Assembly: GCF_010365105.1 (NCBI RefSeq)
Contig: NZ_JAAFGZ010000015.1
Coordinates: 67,116 to 112,731, forward strand
DNA length: 45,616 nucleotides
Origin: Polaromonas sp.
GTDB lineage: Bacteria > Pseudomonadota > Gammaproteobacteria > Burkholderiales > Burkholderiaceae_C
Reading direction: 5' to 3'
Each line of letters starts with the position of its first letter. Positions within the stretch are counted from its first letter, which is position 1. The notes under the pieces are model-generated. The model worked only from the letters and a program-made list of their open reading frames with translations. It ran no database searches and was not told the origin of the DNA. A program made the position numbers and the translations under genes. Positions 1 through 7,834 of this stretch are shown piece by piece.

Positions 1-84
1 TATCCGCATCGAGCATTTAAATTACTCCCGATTGCAGCAGCTTGAAATTGACACACTCAGCCATATCCGCATCGAGCATTTAAA
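1..84 (+). repeat. 63-bp in-frame tandem duplication in the glycosyltransferase gene
   Basis: The 21-base stretch at 1-21 recurs exactly at 64-84, giving a 63-base (21-codon) period that keeps the frame. It encodes repeated IRIEHL segments of a probable coiled coil. More copies may lie upstream of the window. Confidence 0.7.
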
Positions 85-1657
85 ACAGCTTGGCGAGGTA
101 TACGAGTCTCATTCTTGGCGCATCACACAACCATTCCGACATGTAAGTCGTTGGGCAATGTGGTTGAACGGCCCTTCACCAATGCGTCTGGCTCGTAACC
201 TCCCACGAGCAGTGATGGGTGAATTCAGGCGAAATGGATTGCTCGGGACCACCCGTCGGCTTCCTTACTATCTGAAACACCATCGAACTTATCTGGGCTT
301 GCTGCATAACAGGCCTCCCGCTGCGGATCAAAATTCTTTTGATATTTGTCCGCTGGCGTTGCGTGATATCCGGCTTCATCCTGACTTGACCGGTGGCGGC
401 TCCACCATCAATGTCAAGGTGTCAGTAGTCATACCAACGCTCAATGCGGGTCCCGAGTTTGTATGGATGCTGCGCAAGCTGCGCACTCAGTTGGCTGTGC
501 GCGAAATAGAGATTGTCGTCGTCGATTCAGGCTCCCGTGACACCACGGTTCAAATTGCCCGCGATGCAGGCGCCAGTGTCATCGAAATTTTACCGGAAGA
601 GTTTACCCACAGCCACTCACGCAATATTGGTGCCGATAACGCTACAGGCGACTACGTGCTTTTCATGGTACAGGACGCATATCCCATCGGCAGTTATTGG
701 ATGTACGGCATGCTCCGTTATCTTCTGGATCATGCCGACCAGGGTTTGGTGGCGGCTTCGTGCGCTGAATACAGTCGCAGCGACAGCGACATGATGTATG
801 ACTCGATGATCAACACCCATTATCGGTTTCTTGGCTGCCTCGACTACGATCGAATTGGCGAGTACTGCGGAGATGATCACATGTCCTTGCGGTCGCGGGG
901 ACAACTCAGCGATGTTTCCTGCCTCATTTCGCGTGAATGTTTCCAGCAGTTTCGCTATCGCGGAAATTATGCTGAAGACCTGGACCTTGGCATTCGCCTT
1001 ATCAAAAGCGGTAAGAGCGTGGCCATGCTGGCTTCTGTCAAGGTCATTCATTCCCACAACCGGCCCGCATACTATTATTTGAAACGTTCATTCGTTGACG
1101 TGATCTTTCTCGTGGGTATGTTTGATGATTTTTCTTACCCTCATTGTGAATCCCTGCCAGGACTGCTAGCAGGTATTGAGTCAACGGCTACCACCATTTC
1201 TGAGTGGCTTTCAGAACTTGAAACCAAGCGTTCCAAGCAGACGCTTAGCGTCCAGCTTGATATCTGGATTCGGCACTCGCGTCGAAGTGCATCTCCGCTT
1301 CAGAAAAAAGGATCAATCCTGCTAGGTGACGAGCAATTAAATACCTTTATTTCGGACATGGCTTCGCGTTATTTGGGATCGAAGGATGCCGTCTCAGGCT
1401 CTGTCGCCTTGAGTGAAGCACGTCACTTCAGTGATTCCTTCTTGGCCAGACTTGAGCATTTCAATAAATTTGCTGCAGATGTGTATGGGAAACAAGATGA
1501 GGTGCTGCAGCACGAACTGGGCGATGTAGTGCGTAAAACCTTTGCATCTGCGGTTGGTTCCGCACTGGCTTTTTATTGGCTGGACCACAAACAAATTGAG
1601 GATCCGGACTACGTGACGGCTCAACTCATCCACAACGAACTGGCTGCTGGTGTCTGA
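1..1657 (+). CDS. GT2 family glycosyltransferase, 5' end cut by window edge
   Basis: The frame is open to the left edge, so the gene begins upstream; the TTG at 32 is only the first possible start codon inside the window. The visible N-terminus is helical and repeats IRIEHL twice, 21 residues apart, then has a SHSWRITQPFR segment often seen in long surface-polysaccharide glycosyltransferases. The GT-A domain starts at VSVVIPTLNAG (about nt 420). VVVDSGSRD is the nucleotide-sugar loop, FTHSHSRNIGA resembles rhamnosyltransferases, and EDLDLGIRL lies in the acceptor part. It probably adds a sugar, possibly a deoxyhexose, to a lipid-linked glycan on the cytoplasmic face. Its stop overlaps the next ATG by one base, so the two are translationally coupled. 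Family is secure; sugar specificity is inference. Confidence 0.85.
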   Translation, partial: IRIEHLNYSRLQQLEIDTLSHIRIEHLKQLGEVYESHSWRITQPFRHVSRWAMWLNGPSPMRLARNLPRAVMGEFRRNGLLGTTRRLPYYLKHHRTYLGLLHNRPPAADQNSFDICPLALRDIRLHPDLTGGGSTINVKVSVVIPTLNAGPEFVWMLRKLRTQLAVREIEIVVVDSGSRDTTVQIARDAGASVIEILPEEFTHSHSRNIGADNATGDYVLFMVQDAYPIGSYWMYGMLRYLLDHADQGLVAASCAEYSRSDSDMMYDSMINTHYRFLGCLDYDRIGEYCGDDHMSLRSRGQLSDVSCLISRECFQQFRYRGNYAEDLDLGIRLIKSGKSVAMLASVKVIHSHNRPAYYYLKRSFVDVIFLVGMFDDFSYPHCESLPGLLAGIESTATTISEWLSELETKRSKQTLSVQLDIWIRHSRRSASPLQKKGSILLGDEQLNTFISDMASRYLGSKDAVSGSVALSEARHFSDSFLARLEHFNKFAADVYGKQDEVLQHELGDVVRKTFASAVGSALAFYWLDHKQIEDPDYVTAQLIHNELAAGV

Positions 1658-2910
1658 TGCGAATCTTGATAATAATTCACCAGTTTTTCCCCGAATATGC
1701 CAGTGGAACCGAGCGTGTGGCACTGAATATTGCGCGAATGGCACAACGCGCAGGTCATTATGTCCGTGTGCTGGCCTGTGCGGTCGATCCCCAAAAGACT
1801 GGTGGAATAGTCACGGACGTACCCATCAACGGTGCGCTCGACGCCGTTTATCAGGGGTTGCCTGTCACATTCATTCCCCGATCGGCTCTGCCAGCTACGG
1901 CTGACATCAGTCTGGACGTCGATGAAGAGGTGGTAAGCAAGCTTGTCGTCTGGATGCAGCAAGAGCGGTTTGACGTTGCGCATGTCATGCACACCATGCG
2001 CATGGGCAGTGCCGTACTTGCTGCCCAGCGCTGCAAGCTGCCCTACGTGTTGACGCTGACCGATTTCTTTCTTCCCTGCGCCAGAATCAACCTGATCAAC
2101 CTGAAAAGCAAATCGTGTGTTGACCCTGACGAAGGGCGGCGCTGTGTGAAAGACTGTTCAACTGCACCCTGGACCTCCCATTCGTATCTTGGTCGGTTCA
2201 AGCAATCACAGTCTCTTTTGCAAGCTGCTGGAGCCCGGGTCGCGCCATCGGAGTATGTTGCCGAACGCTACCGGGAGAGCTTTGAACAGACTGATATTCA
2301 AGTTATCCCACATGGTGTAGATTTTTTGGCACTGGGGCTTGCCACTGCACCTGTTTCACGGAACTTGCCATCCGGAAGATTTCTCCAGCTTGTTTTTATC
2401 GGCACGATTATTCCGCAGAAGGGCCTTGACATAGTGTTGAAAGCCTTGGCTCTTTTGCCAGGGGCACCGCTTCGACTTAAGGTCATTGGGGGGTTTCATG
2501 GAAATTCGGCTTACCATGACGAAGCGAAAACTTTGTCTGCTGGTGACGCAAGAATCGAATTTACCGGTTCTCTGGAAGCATCTGAGGTTTTCAAGATGAT
2601 TGGCGAAGCTGATCTCCTGTGCCTGCCATCCAGAGTTCCCGAGAGCTTTTCCCTGGTGCTGCATGAGTGTGCTGTTGCTGGCGTACCTGCCCTGGTTTCT
2701 ACATTAGGAGCGCCAGCCCGGCAGGTAGCTGCGCATGACTGTGGACAAGCAGTAGAAACTGGTAATCCCAAAGCATGGGCCGCTGCCATCAGCGCATTGC
2801 TTGACACGCCAGATACACTGAAAAAGTGGAAGCGCAACCTCTTCCTTCCCCTTCGAATAGAAGAAGAAGCCTTTTTTTATGGATCCATCTATCAGCGTCT
2901 CTGCAAGTGA
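1657..2910 (+). CDS. GT4 family glycosyltransferase (GT-B fold)
   Basis: A 417-residue protein. The N-terminal MRILIIIHQFFPEYASGTER segment is the glycine-containing acceptor-side loop of GT4 enzymes. The C-terminal half has FIGTIIPQKGLDIVLKAL and the EX7E-type motif PESFSLVLHECAVAGVP (about residues 325-341), which binds the nucleotide-sugar donor. A cysteine-rich segment at about residues 140-170 (CARIN, CVDPDEGRRC, CSTAP) is typical of a GT4 subgroup in polysaccharide loci. ATG at 1657 overlaps the upstream TGA. It likely extends the glycan exported by the Wzt/Wzm transporter encoded alongside. Donor and linkage cannot be read from sequence. Confidence 0.88.
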   Translation: MRILIIIHQFFPEYASGTERVALNIARMAQRAGHYVRVLACAVDPQKTGGIVTDVPINGALDAVYQGLPVTFIPRSALPATADISLDVDEEVVSKLVVWMQQERFDVAHVMHTMRMGSAVLAAQRCKLPYVLTLTDFFLPCARINLINLKSKSCVDPDEGRRCVKDCSTAPWTSHSYLGRFKQSQSLLQAAGARVAPSEYVAERYRESFEQTDIQVIPHGVDFLALGLATAPVSRNLPSGRFLQLVFIGTIIPQKGLDIVLKALALLPGAPLRLKVIGGFHGNSAYHDEAKTLSAGDARIEFTGSLEASEVFKMIGEADLLCLPSRVPESFSLVLHECAVAGVPALVSTLGAPARQVAAHDCGQAVETGNPKAWAAAISALLDTPDTLKKWKRNLFLPLRIEEEAFFYGSIYQRLCK

Positions 2911-2963
2911 CGAGCTGATTTGAAAATTAACAAGAGATTGCGCATTTAGTCGCAAGGAAAGCT

Positions 2964-4322
2964 ATGGAAAAAATGCTTTCTTCCACTACAAACCTCATGA
3001 ACAAACTCGTTTCAGATGTCATGGGGACTGCAGGCGGCTTCGCCATTCAAGCCAAAGGGCTCGGAAAAGCTTACCAATCTGCATCCAGTCCCGGACAACG
3101 ACTACGCTCGGCACTTTTCGGACGGAAAGCCTACGGTGATGATGCATTCTGGGCACTTCGTGATCTTTCCCTCGAAATACCGCGCGGCGAAGTTCTGGGT
3201 GTGATAGGTCGCAATGGCGCGGGCAAATCAACGCTGTTGCAGTTGCTGTGCGGAACCATAGCGCCAAGCACCGGTTCTATCAGCGTTAACGGAAGGGTCG
3301 CAGCCCTGTTAGAGCTCGGTGCTGGTTTTAATCCGGACTTTTCGGGCCGCGACAATGTTTTGCTCAATGGCCCTTTGCTGGGAATCAGTCGCGAGCAATT
3401 GCTTGAACGACTCGACTCCATTATTGAATTTTCTGGAATCGGCCAGTTCATTGATCACCCCGTCAAGACTTATTCCAGCGGCATGTTTGTCAGGCTTGCT
3501 TTCTCCCTGGCCACGAGCGTGGACCCTGATATTTTGATCATTGACGAGGCGCTTTCAGTGGGTGACGGAGAGTTCTCGCGCAAATCATTTGATCGGATTT
3601 TCGCGATGAAAGAGCGGGGCACGACCATTTTGTTTTGTTCGCATTCGCTCTACCAAGTAGAGGCATTTTGCACCCGCGTCATGTGGCTGAATGACGGTGT
3701 GCTTCAAGCTATTGGTGAGCCGCACGAAGTGGTGCGGGAATATGATCTGTTTTTAGCAGGCAATGGTAATGTCGCTCCTACTATCAGCGAAGCCAAACCA
3801 GACGCAGAACCTGCTGGCGATGCACCGGTTGAAGCGCACGAGCCGGTGACAAGGGTCGGCACTGCAGGCTATGCACGTATCAGCCGCGCCACCGTCGGTG
3901 TCGATGGCGCCTGGATGCGCAACCTTCATGTCCGTCCCGGTGAATCCAGCCTCAGCATCATGATTGAATTCGAGTCTGACCCCCTGCTACCTCCGCCCAC
4001 TGCAGGCGTCACGATAGACCTGCCCAATAAAATGGCGCTTACCTGTTCGGTAGCTCGTACTGATGGCTTGGTGCTTGATCGCGATGCGCAAGGAAGGGGT
4101 GTCGCCATTATTGACTTTCCGCGCATTCCACTGCGCAAGGGAAATTACCATATAGGCGTTTACCTAGGCAGCGAGAACGCTGTGCATATTTACGACAGTG
4201 CGTTGTGCATTGCCACCCTGACTGTCCAGGATGTATCGCCAGAACCTGGCCTTGTTACGCTGCCACACCGCTGGCATAGCAAGCCCGGCTTGCAGGCCGA
4301 TCCGCATCAGCATCGCATGTAA
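2964..4322 (+). CDS. wzt: ABC transporter ATP-binding protein, Wzt type with C-terminal glycan-binding domain
   Basis: A 452-residue ATPase of the polysaccharide/teichoic-acid export family. Walker A is GRNGAGKST, the signature is YSSGMFVRLAFSLA, Walker B is ILIIDEALSVGD, and the H-loop lies in LFCSHSLYQ. After about residue 265 comes an acidic/proline-rich linker and a beta-rich extension of about 160 residues, as in Wzt proteins whose C-terminal domain recognises the finished O-antigen terminus. It should pair with the Wzm-type permease encoded on the opposite strand at 6135-6959. The last base of its stop is the first base of the next start. ATG 2964 is chosen; a second in-frame ATG follows three codons later. 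Confidence 0.9.
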   Translation: MEKMLSSTTNLMNKLVSDVMGTAGGFAIQAKGLGKAYQSASSPGQRLRSALFGRKAYGDDAFWALRDLSLEIPRGEVLGVIGRNGAGKSTLLQLLCGTIAPSTGSISVNGRVAALLELGAGFNPDFSGRDNVLLNGPLLGISREQLLERLDSIIEFSGIGQFIDHPVKTYSSGMFVRLAFSLATSVDPDILIIDEALSVGDGEFSRKSFDRIFAMKERGTTILFCSHSLYQVEAFCTRVMWLNDGVLQAIGEPHEVVREYDLFLAGNGNVAPTISEAKPDAEPAGDAPVEAHEPVTRVGTAGYARISRATVGVDGAWMRNLHVRPGESSLSIMIEFESDPLLPPPTAGVTIDLPNKMALTCSVARTDGLVLDRDAQGRGVAIIDFPRIPLRKGNYHIGVYLGSENAVHIYDSALCIATLTVQDVSPEPGLVTLPHRWHSKPGLQADPHQHRM

Positions 4323-5296
4323 TGGTTGAAGTGTCAGCCCCTGCTACCGAGCGTTGGTCTGTTCACGGTGCAGTAGCCGCTAATGATGAGGAGCTGCTTG
4401 ATCTGTTCCTGAAGGTTTTTGGGCATGCAATGCCAATTGCTCAATGGCGATGGAAGTACGCCAATACGCCCATACGGGGCATGCTGCTACGGCGAGGCAA
4501 CACAGCCGTAGCGTTCTTTGGTGGCATGCCACGTGCGGTTCATGGGCCATCCGGAAAACTGACTGCAGTACAAAACGGTGATGTCATGGTCTTGCCCAGC
4601 GAGCGCGGTGTGTTCAGTCGCAATGGAGCGCTTCATCATGTGGCCCGTGCCTTTTTCCAGAAAATGGTGGGCATTTCACTGCCGTACGCATTTGCATTTG
4701 GATTTCCAAACGGTCGGCATTTCAAACTTGGCACCAAGCTGGGTCTCTATGCCCACGCGAGCAGAATGACAACACTAACTTGGTCAGCGCTGGCGCCAGT
4801 AGCCCAGCGTTGGACAACGACGTCAACGCTAGGCATGCATGATCTCCATGTACTGGAACGCCTCTGGCTTGAGATGCGCCTGAGTTGGCCTCGACACTTC
4901 ATTCCGGTGCGTGATGCAATTCGCTGGAAAGCCCGCTTTGCATGTCATCCTGTCTATAAATATGAATTGCTAGTGGTCCGCCGACGCTGGACCGGTAAAC
5001 CGCTTTGTGCCGTAGCCTTAAGAGAGCATGCCGGACATATCGAATGGCTTGATTATGTTGGCCCCAGCCAACTGGCAGGCCTGGCTGCCAATGCCGTTCG
5101 ACGTTTTGCAGGGGGATGCAACAACAAGTTTGTCGCGGCCATGTTCAGCGAAACCATCGCATCGTTTTTTTCCATGGACTCGGCCAGTTCAACGCCTTCG
5201 GATATTTACGTTCCCGTCAACGCCCAGCCGTCAGAAGAAGACAGACCTTATATCGGGCATCTCTGGCTCATGGGTGGAGACACGGATTTTCTTTAA
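4322..5296 (+). CDS. GNAT-like acyltransferase family protein
   Basis: A 324-residue protein with features of GNAT proteins found in polysaccharide loci: an N-terminal LLDLFLKVFGHAMPIAQWRWKY segment (the DxF...WrWKY pattern), a central beta segment VQNGDVMVLPSERG where GNAT enzymes carry the acetyl-CoA-adjacent strand, then GALHHVARAFF and FAFGFPNGRHFKLGTKLG. No clean R/Q-x-x-G-x-G/A pyrophosphate loop is obvious. Lying between wzt and a PIG-L deacetylase, it could acylate an amino sugar of the exported glycan. The substrate is unknown; assignment rests on overall pattern and context. Confidence 0.6.
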   Translation: MVEVSAPATERWSVHGAVAANDEELLDLFLKVFGHAMPIAQWRWKYANTPIRGMLLRRGNTAVAFFGGMPRAVHGPSGKLTAVQNGDVMVLPSERGVFSRNGALHHVARAFFQKMVGISLPYAFAFGFPNGRHFKLGTKLGLYAHASRMTTLTWSALAPVAQRWTTTSTLGMHDLHVLERLWLEMRLSWPRHFIPVRDAIRWKARFACHPVYKYELLVVRRRWTGKPLCAVALREHAGHIEWLDYVGPSQLAGLAANAVRRFAGGCNNKFVAAMFSETIASFFSMDSASSTPSDIYVPVNAQPSEEDRPYIGHLWLMGGDTDFL

Positions 5297-5347
5297 TCCG
5301 GATTCCTGTACTTTGCAAAAATAACGTTTCTCCATTTCTTTCCTGTC

Positions 5348-6163
5348 ATGTTCGAAAACCAGCGAATCCCTTACCACGCATCAACGCTACCCGTACCTGG
5401 CGCAGCCGGCCTGCTGGTTCTTGCCCCTCATCCTGACGATGAAGTTTTTGGCTGTGGAGGCTGTGCAGCCTTGTATGCCCTGTCAGGTGTGCCGGTTCAG
5501 GCCTTGATACTGACTGACGGGGGATTGTGGGGTGTTCCTCCTCCCGGCATGAATGTAGTGACAGCCCGCCAGGCTGAATCTCGTGCGGCAGCCAAAGTTC
5601 TTAAGTGCCGTGAACCTGTTTTTGCCAACTATGCGGACCGATCACTTGACGGCGCAGGAAGCGAACTGGTCAATTTGATTGTTCGCCAAATGAAAGCGTG
5701 CGGCGCCGACGTTTTGTTGGCCCCCTCGTTGTGGGAGATCCACCCAGATCATCGGGCTGCAGCTCTTGCCGCCATATCAGCGATTCAGCAATGCGGTCCT
5801 GGCCATACGCTGGTTCAATATGAAGTGGGCGCACCACTTTTGCCTAACGTTCTCATTGATGTAACCCCTGTGTGGAAACTCAAGCAGCAAGCCGTTAACT
5901 GCTTTACCTCCCAGTTGGCCATGCAGGGTTACGATCGACACATCAACGCCCTGAATGTTTATCGCACGTATACCTTGTCAGATTCTGTCGAAGCCGCTGA
6001 AGGCTTGAGGGTTGCAACCCCCCGGGAAGCAGCAGAGGACCCCTTTGGCCTGATTTTCAAAGGCAGTGCACATCCTGTTCTTGACAAAACTCAAGAGCCA
6101 GAAAAAGGCTTTTCTTACTGGCTTGCCCGCTTGTTCAAACCTCATCGGAAAAAGCAGGTCTAA
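5348..6163 (+). CDS. PIG-L family deacetylase
   Basis: A 271-residue protein with the PIG-L/LmbE zinc motif HPDDE (in LVLAPHPDDEVFGCGG, about residue 28) and the second motif HPDHRAA (about residue 135), which supplies the third metal ligand. The family removes N-acetyl groups from GlcNAc-type substrates. Next to wzt and a GNAT-like gene it probably tailors the surface glycan. The C-terminus ends in a basic tail (KPHRKKQV). Its last 29 bases overlap the 3' end of the convergent permease gene. ATG 5348 lies about 50 bases after the previous stop. Confidence 0.88.
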   Translation: MFENQRIPYHASTLPVPGAAGLLVLAPHPDDEVFGCGGCAALYALSGVPVQALILTDGGLWGVPPPGMNVVTARQAESRAAAKVLKCREPVFANYADRSLDGAGSELVNLIVRQMKACGADVLLAPSLWEIHPDHRAAALAAISAIQQCGPGHTLVQYEVGAPLLPNVLIDVTPVWKLKQQAVNCFTSQLAMQGYDRHINALNVYRTYTLSDSVEAAEGLRVATPREAAEDPFGLIFKGSAHPVLDKTQEPEKGFSYWLARLFKPHRKKQV

Positions 6164-6959
6164 CTCGTACAAAAAATTGGTACGCCAGAGCGGCGAAGAC
6201 TATTCCTGCGACGGTGTAAATGGCCAAGGCACTCCAATTCGGCTCTTGACCCTTTAGTAGCAAATACCTCAGATTTTCAATCGGTACCGTCAAGGGATTG
6301 AGCCACAGCAGCCCTGCAAAACCCTTCGGCAGAGAACTGACGGGGTACAACACCGGCGACATGAACATCAGCATGGTCAGGGCCGGCCCCATGAAGTGGC
6401 TGATATCCCGGATAAATACTCCAAGTCCAGAAAGAAGCCAGGCCATCCCCAGCAAAAATGGCACGCAAGACATGATGACCAAGGGCGCCAAAAGAGTCCA
6501 CGGTGTCAGCCCGGGGCCCACAGTAGCCACGCCCAGCAATAAAATAAATAGCCCCAAAACAGCGTGAAACATGGCATTTCCCATGGCCACCCACGACAGG
6601 ATTTCTAGCGGAAATACAACACGCTTGACCAGGTTGGGTTGTTCTAGCACCAAGCGAGGAGCACGATTCAGAAGGTCAGAAAAAAGATTAAATACTACAA
6701 GCCCCGTAAACACTTGAAGTGCAAATTCTTCCGTGCTGTCGCTCCCGCCTGGCCAACGCGCCTTGAATACTGTCCTAAAAACAAAGGTGTAAGAAAGCAA
6801 AATCAGCAACGGGAACAACAGACCCCAGCCCAGCCCCAAAACAGAGCCTTTGTAGCGCGCCAGCACGTCGCGTCGGGCAAGTTGGGTGATGAGGTATCTA
6901 TGCCGCGTGGGTATCAGCGGGTAGGCTCCATCTAAAAGGTTTAAAAATCGCGCTTTCAT
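6135..6959 (-). CDS. wzm: ABC transporter permease, Wzm type polysaccharide exporter
   Basis: A 274-residue integral membrane protein with about six hydrophobic segments. The N-terminal amphipathic LARRDVLARYKGSVLGLGWGLLFP stretch (SxLGxxW pattern) is diagnostic of the ABC-2 O-antigen/teichoic-acid export permeases. It should form a heterotetramer with the Wzt ATPase. It is unusual that wzm is on the strand opposite wzt, and that its ATG overlaps the stop of a Crp/Fnr-type regulator by one base. The two minus-strand genes probably form one transcript, putting exporter synthesis under the regulator's own promoter. Confidence 0.9.
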   Translation of the reverse strand: MKARFLNLLDGAYPLIPTRHRYLITQLARRDVLARYKGSVLGLGWGLLFPLLILLSYTFVFRTVFKARWPGGSDSTEEFALQVFTGLVVFNLFSDLLNRAPRLVLEQPNLVKRVVFPLEILSWVAMGNAMFHAVLGLFILLLGVATVGPGLTPWTLLAPLVIMSCVPFLLGMAWLLSGLGVFIRDISHFMGPALTMLMFMSPVLYPVSSLPKGFAGLLWLNPLTVPIENLRYLLLKGQEPNWSALAIYTVAGIVFAALAYQFFVRVRPAFSDEV

Positions 6960-7660
6960 TAAGCTGTTGTTGATTTCAATTGCTTGCCTGCGGCAATTCC
7001 ACGCAGCATGGCTGGGTCATCTATCCTTAAATCATTCCCGTCGCGCTCTAGGATTCCTCGGCCTTGAAGGAGTTGAAACACGCGTGTAACGGTTTCTCTG
7101 CTGACGTTGATCATTATGGCGAGTTCCTGGTGTGTGGGGGCGTTATGAACACGTACTTGAACGTCCGCGTGTGTACTGGTAAGCAAATCAAGTTGGGCGC
7201 ATACCCGTTGCAAGGGGTTCGATAATCCCAAGATTCGTCTTTGTGCTGCGCCTTCACGCAGCCGAATCGATAGCCTTAGGCAGAGCGCCTCTGCCAGTTT
7301 GGGAGCGCCAAACAAAATGGGCTTGATGAGCAATCGTGAGATAGAGATTACCCGAGATTTTGCCACCGCCGTTACAAACTCTGGCTGGGCTTGTCCATCA
7401 ATCACTGCAACTTCTCCAAAGTAGTCCCCAGGATTGATGAAATACAGACCAACCTCCCGATCATCCATAGTGAAGTCCATCCCTTGAAGCCGTCCTTCCT
7501 GTAAGAAACACAGGGCGTTTGGCAAACTTCCCTTATGAAGCACCACCTCGCGCTTGGCAAACATTTGCTCTGTTGCCTGTTGGGCCAAATGTGCAATAGT
7601 GACTTGAGGCAAACTTGATAGCAGTGAGATTTCTTGCAAAACGGCAACCGGAACGGGCAT
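6959..7660 (-). CDS. Crp/Fnr family transcriptional regulator
   Basis: A 233-residue regulator. Residues about 20-120 form the cyclic-nucleotide-binding beta-barrel (PGDYFGEVAVIDG holds the phosphate-cassette Gly-Glu, residues 82-83). A long dimerisation helix follows, then a winged HTH. The recognition helix VSRETVTRVFQ (residues 186-196) keeps the Arg-Glu...Arg trio (R188, E189, R193) that E. coli CRP uses to read TGTGA. The Arg-Ser that grips the cAMP phosphate in CRP is replaced by Pro-Glu (93-94), so a different ligand, or none, is possible. There is no FNR-type N-terminal cysteine cluster. TGTGA-N6-TCACA sites lie upstream of this gene, the fecR operon and the S-layer-like gene. It likely controls all three; this is inference. 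Confidence 0.92.
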   Translation of the reverse strand: MPVPVAVLQEISLLSSLPQVTIAHLAQQATEQMFAKREVVLHKGSLPNALCFLQEGRLQGMDFTMDDREVGLYFINPGDYFGEVAVIDGQAQPEFVTAVAKSRVISISRLLIKPILFGAPKLAEALCLRLSIRLREGAAQRRILGLSNPLQRVCAQLDLLTSTHADVQVRVHNAPTHQELAIMINVSRETVTRVFQLLQGRGILERDGNDLRIDDPAMLRGIAAGKQLKSTTA

Positions 7661-7753
7661 GTCAGTGGCTGCGAGCAGAGTTCAAATTGGCGCTAAGGCC
7701 CATAACGGATAAGGGGAGGCTTTTATTTTTCAACTGGCACAATTACTTTTTCA

Positions 7754-7759
7754 ATAATA
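7754..7759 (-). promoter_or_regulatory. Candidate -10 box of the crp-like/wzm transcript
   Basis: On the minus strand this hexamer reads TATTAT. The predicted start of transcription near 7747 puts the centre of the CRP-type operator (7789.5) about 42 bases upstream, the class II activator position. That would make the regulator autoregulated. There is no experimental support. Confidence 0.4.
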
Positions 7760-7781
7760 AAAACCACTTTCAGAAACCAAA

Positions 7782-7797
7782 TGTGACTACTGTCACA
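7782..7797. promoter_or_regulatory. CRP-type operator between the regulator and the fecR operon
   Basis: TGTGACTACTGTCACA: perfect TGTGA and TCACA half-sites separated by six bases. It lies in the 174-bp divergent intergenic region, 122 bases from the regulator start and about 40 bases before the fecR start. The only other copy noticed in a non-coding region of this window is upstream of the S-layer-like gene, where 15 of 16 bases match. Confidence 0.8.
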
Positions 7798-7834
7798 ATA
7801 GATTCTCAATATTTGTGGCTCAATCACCTCAATC

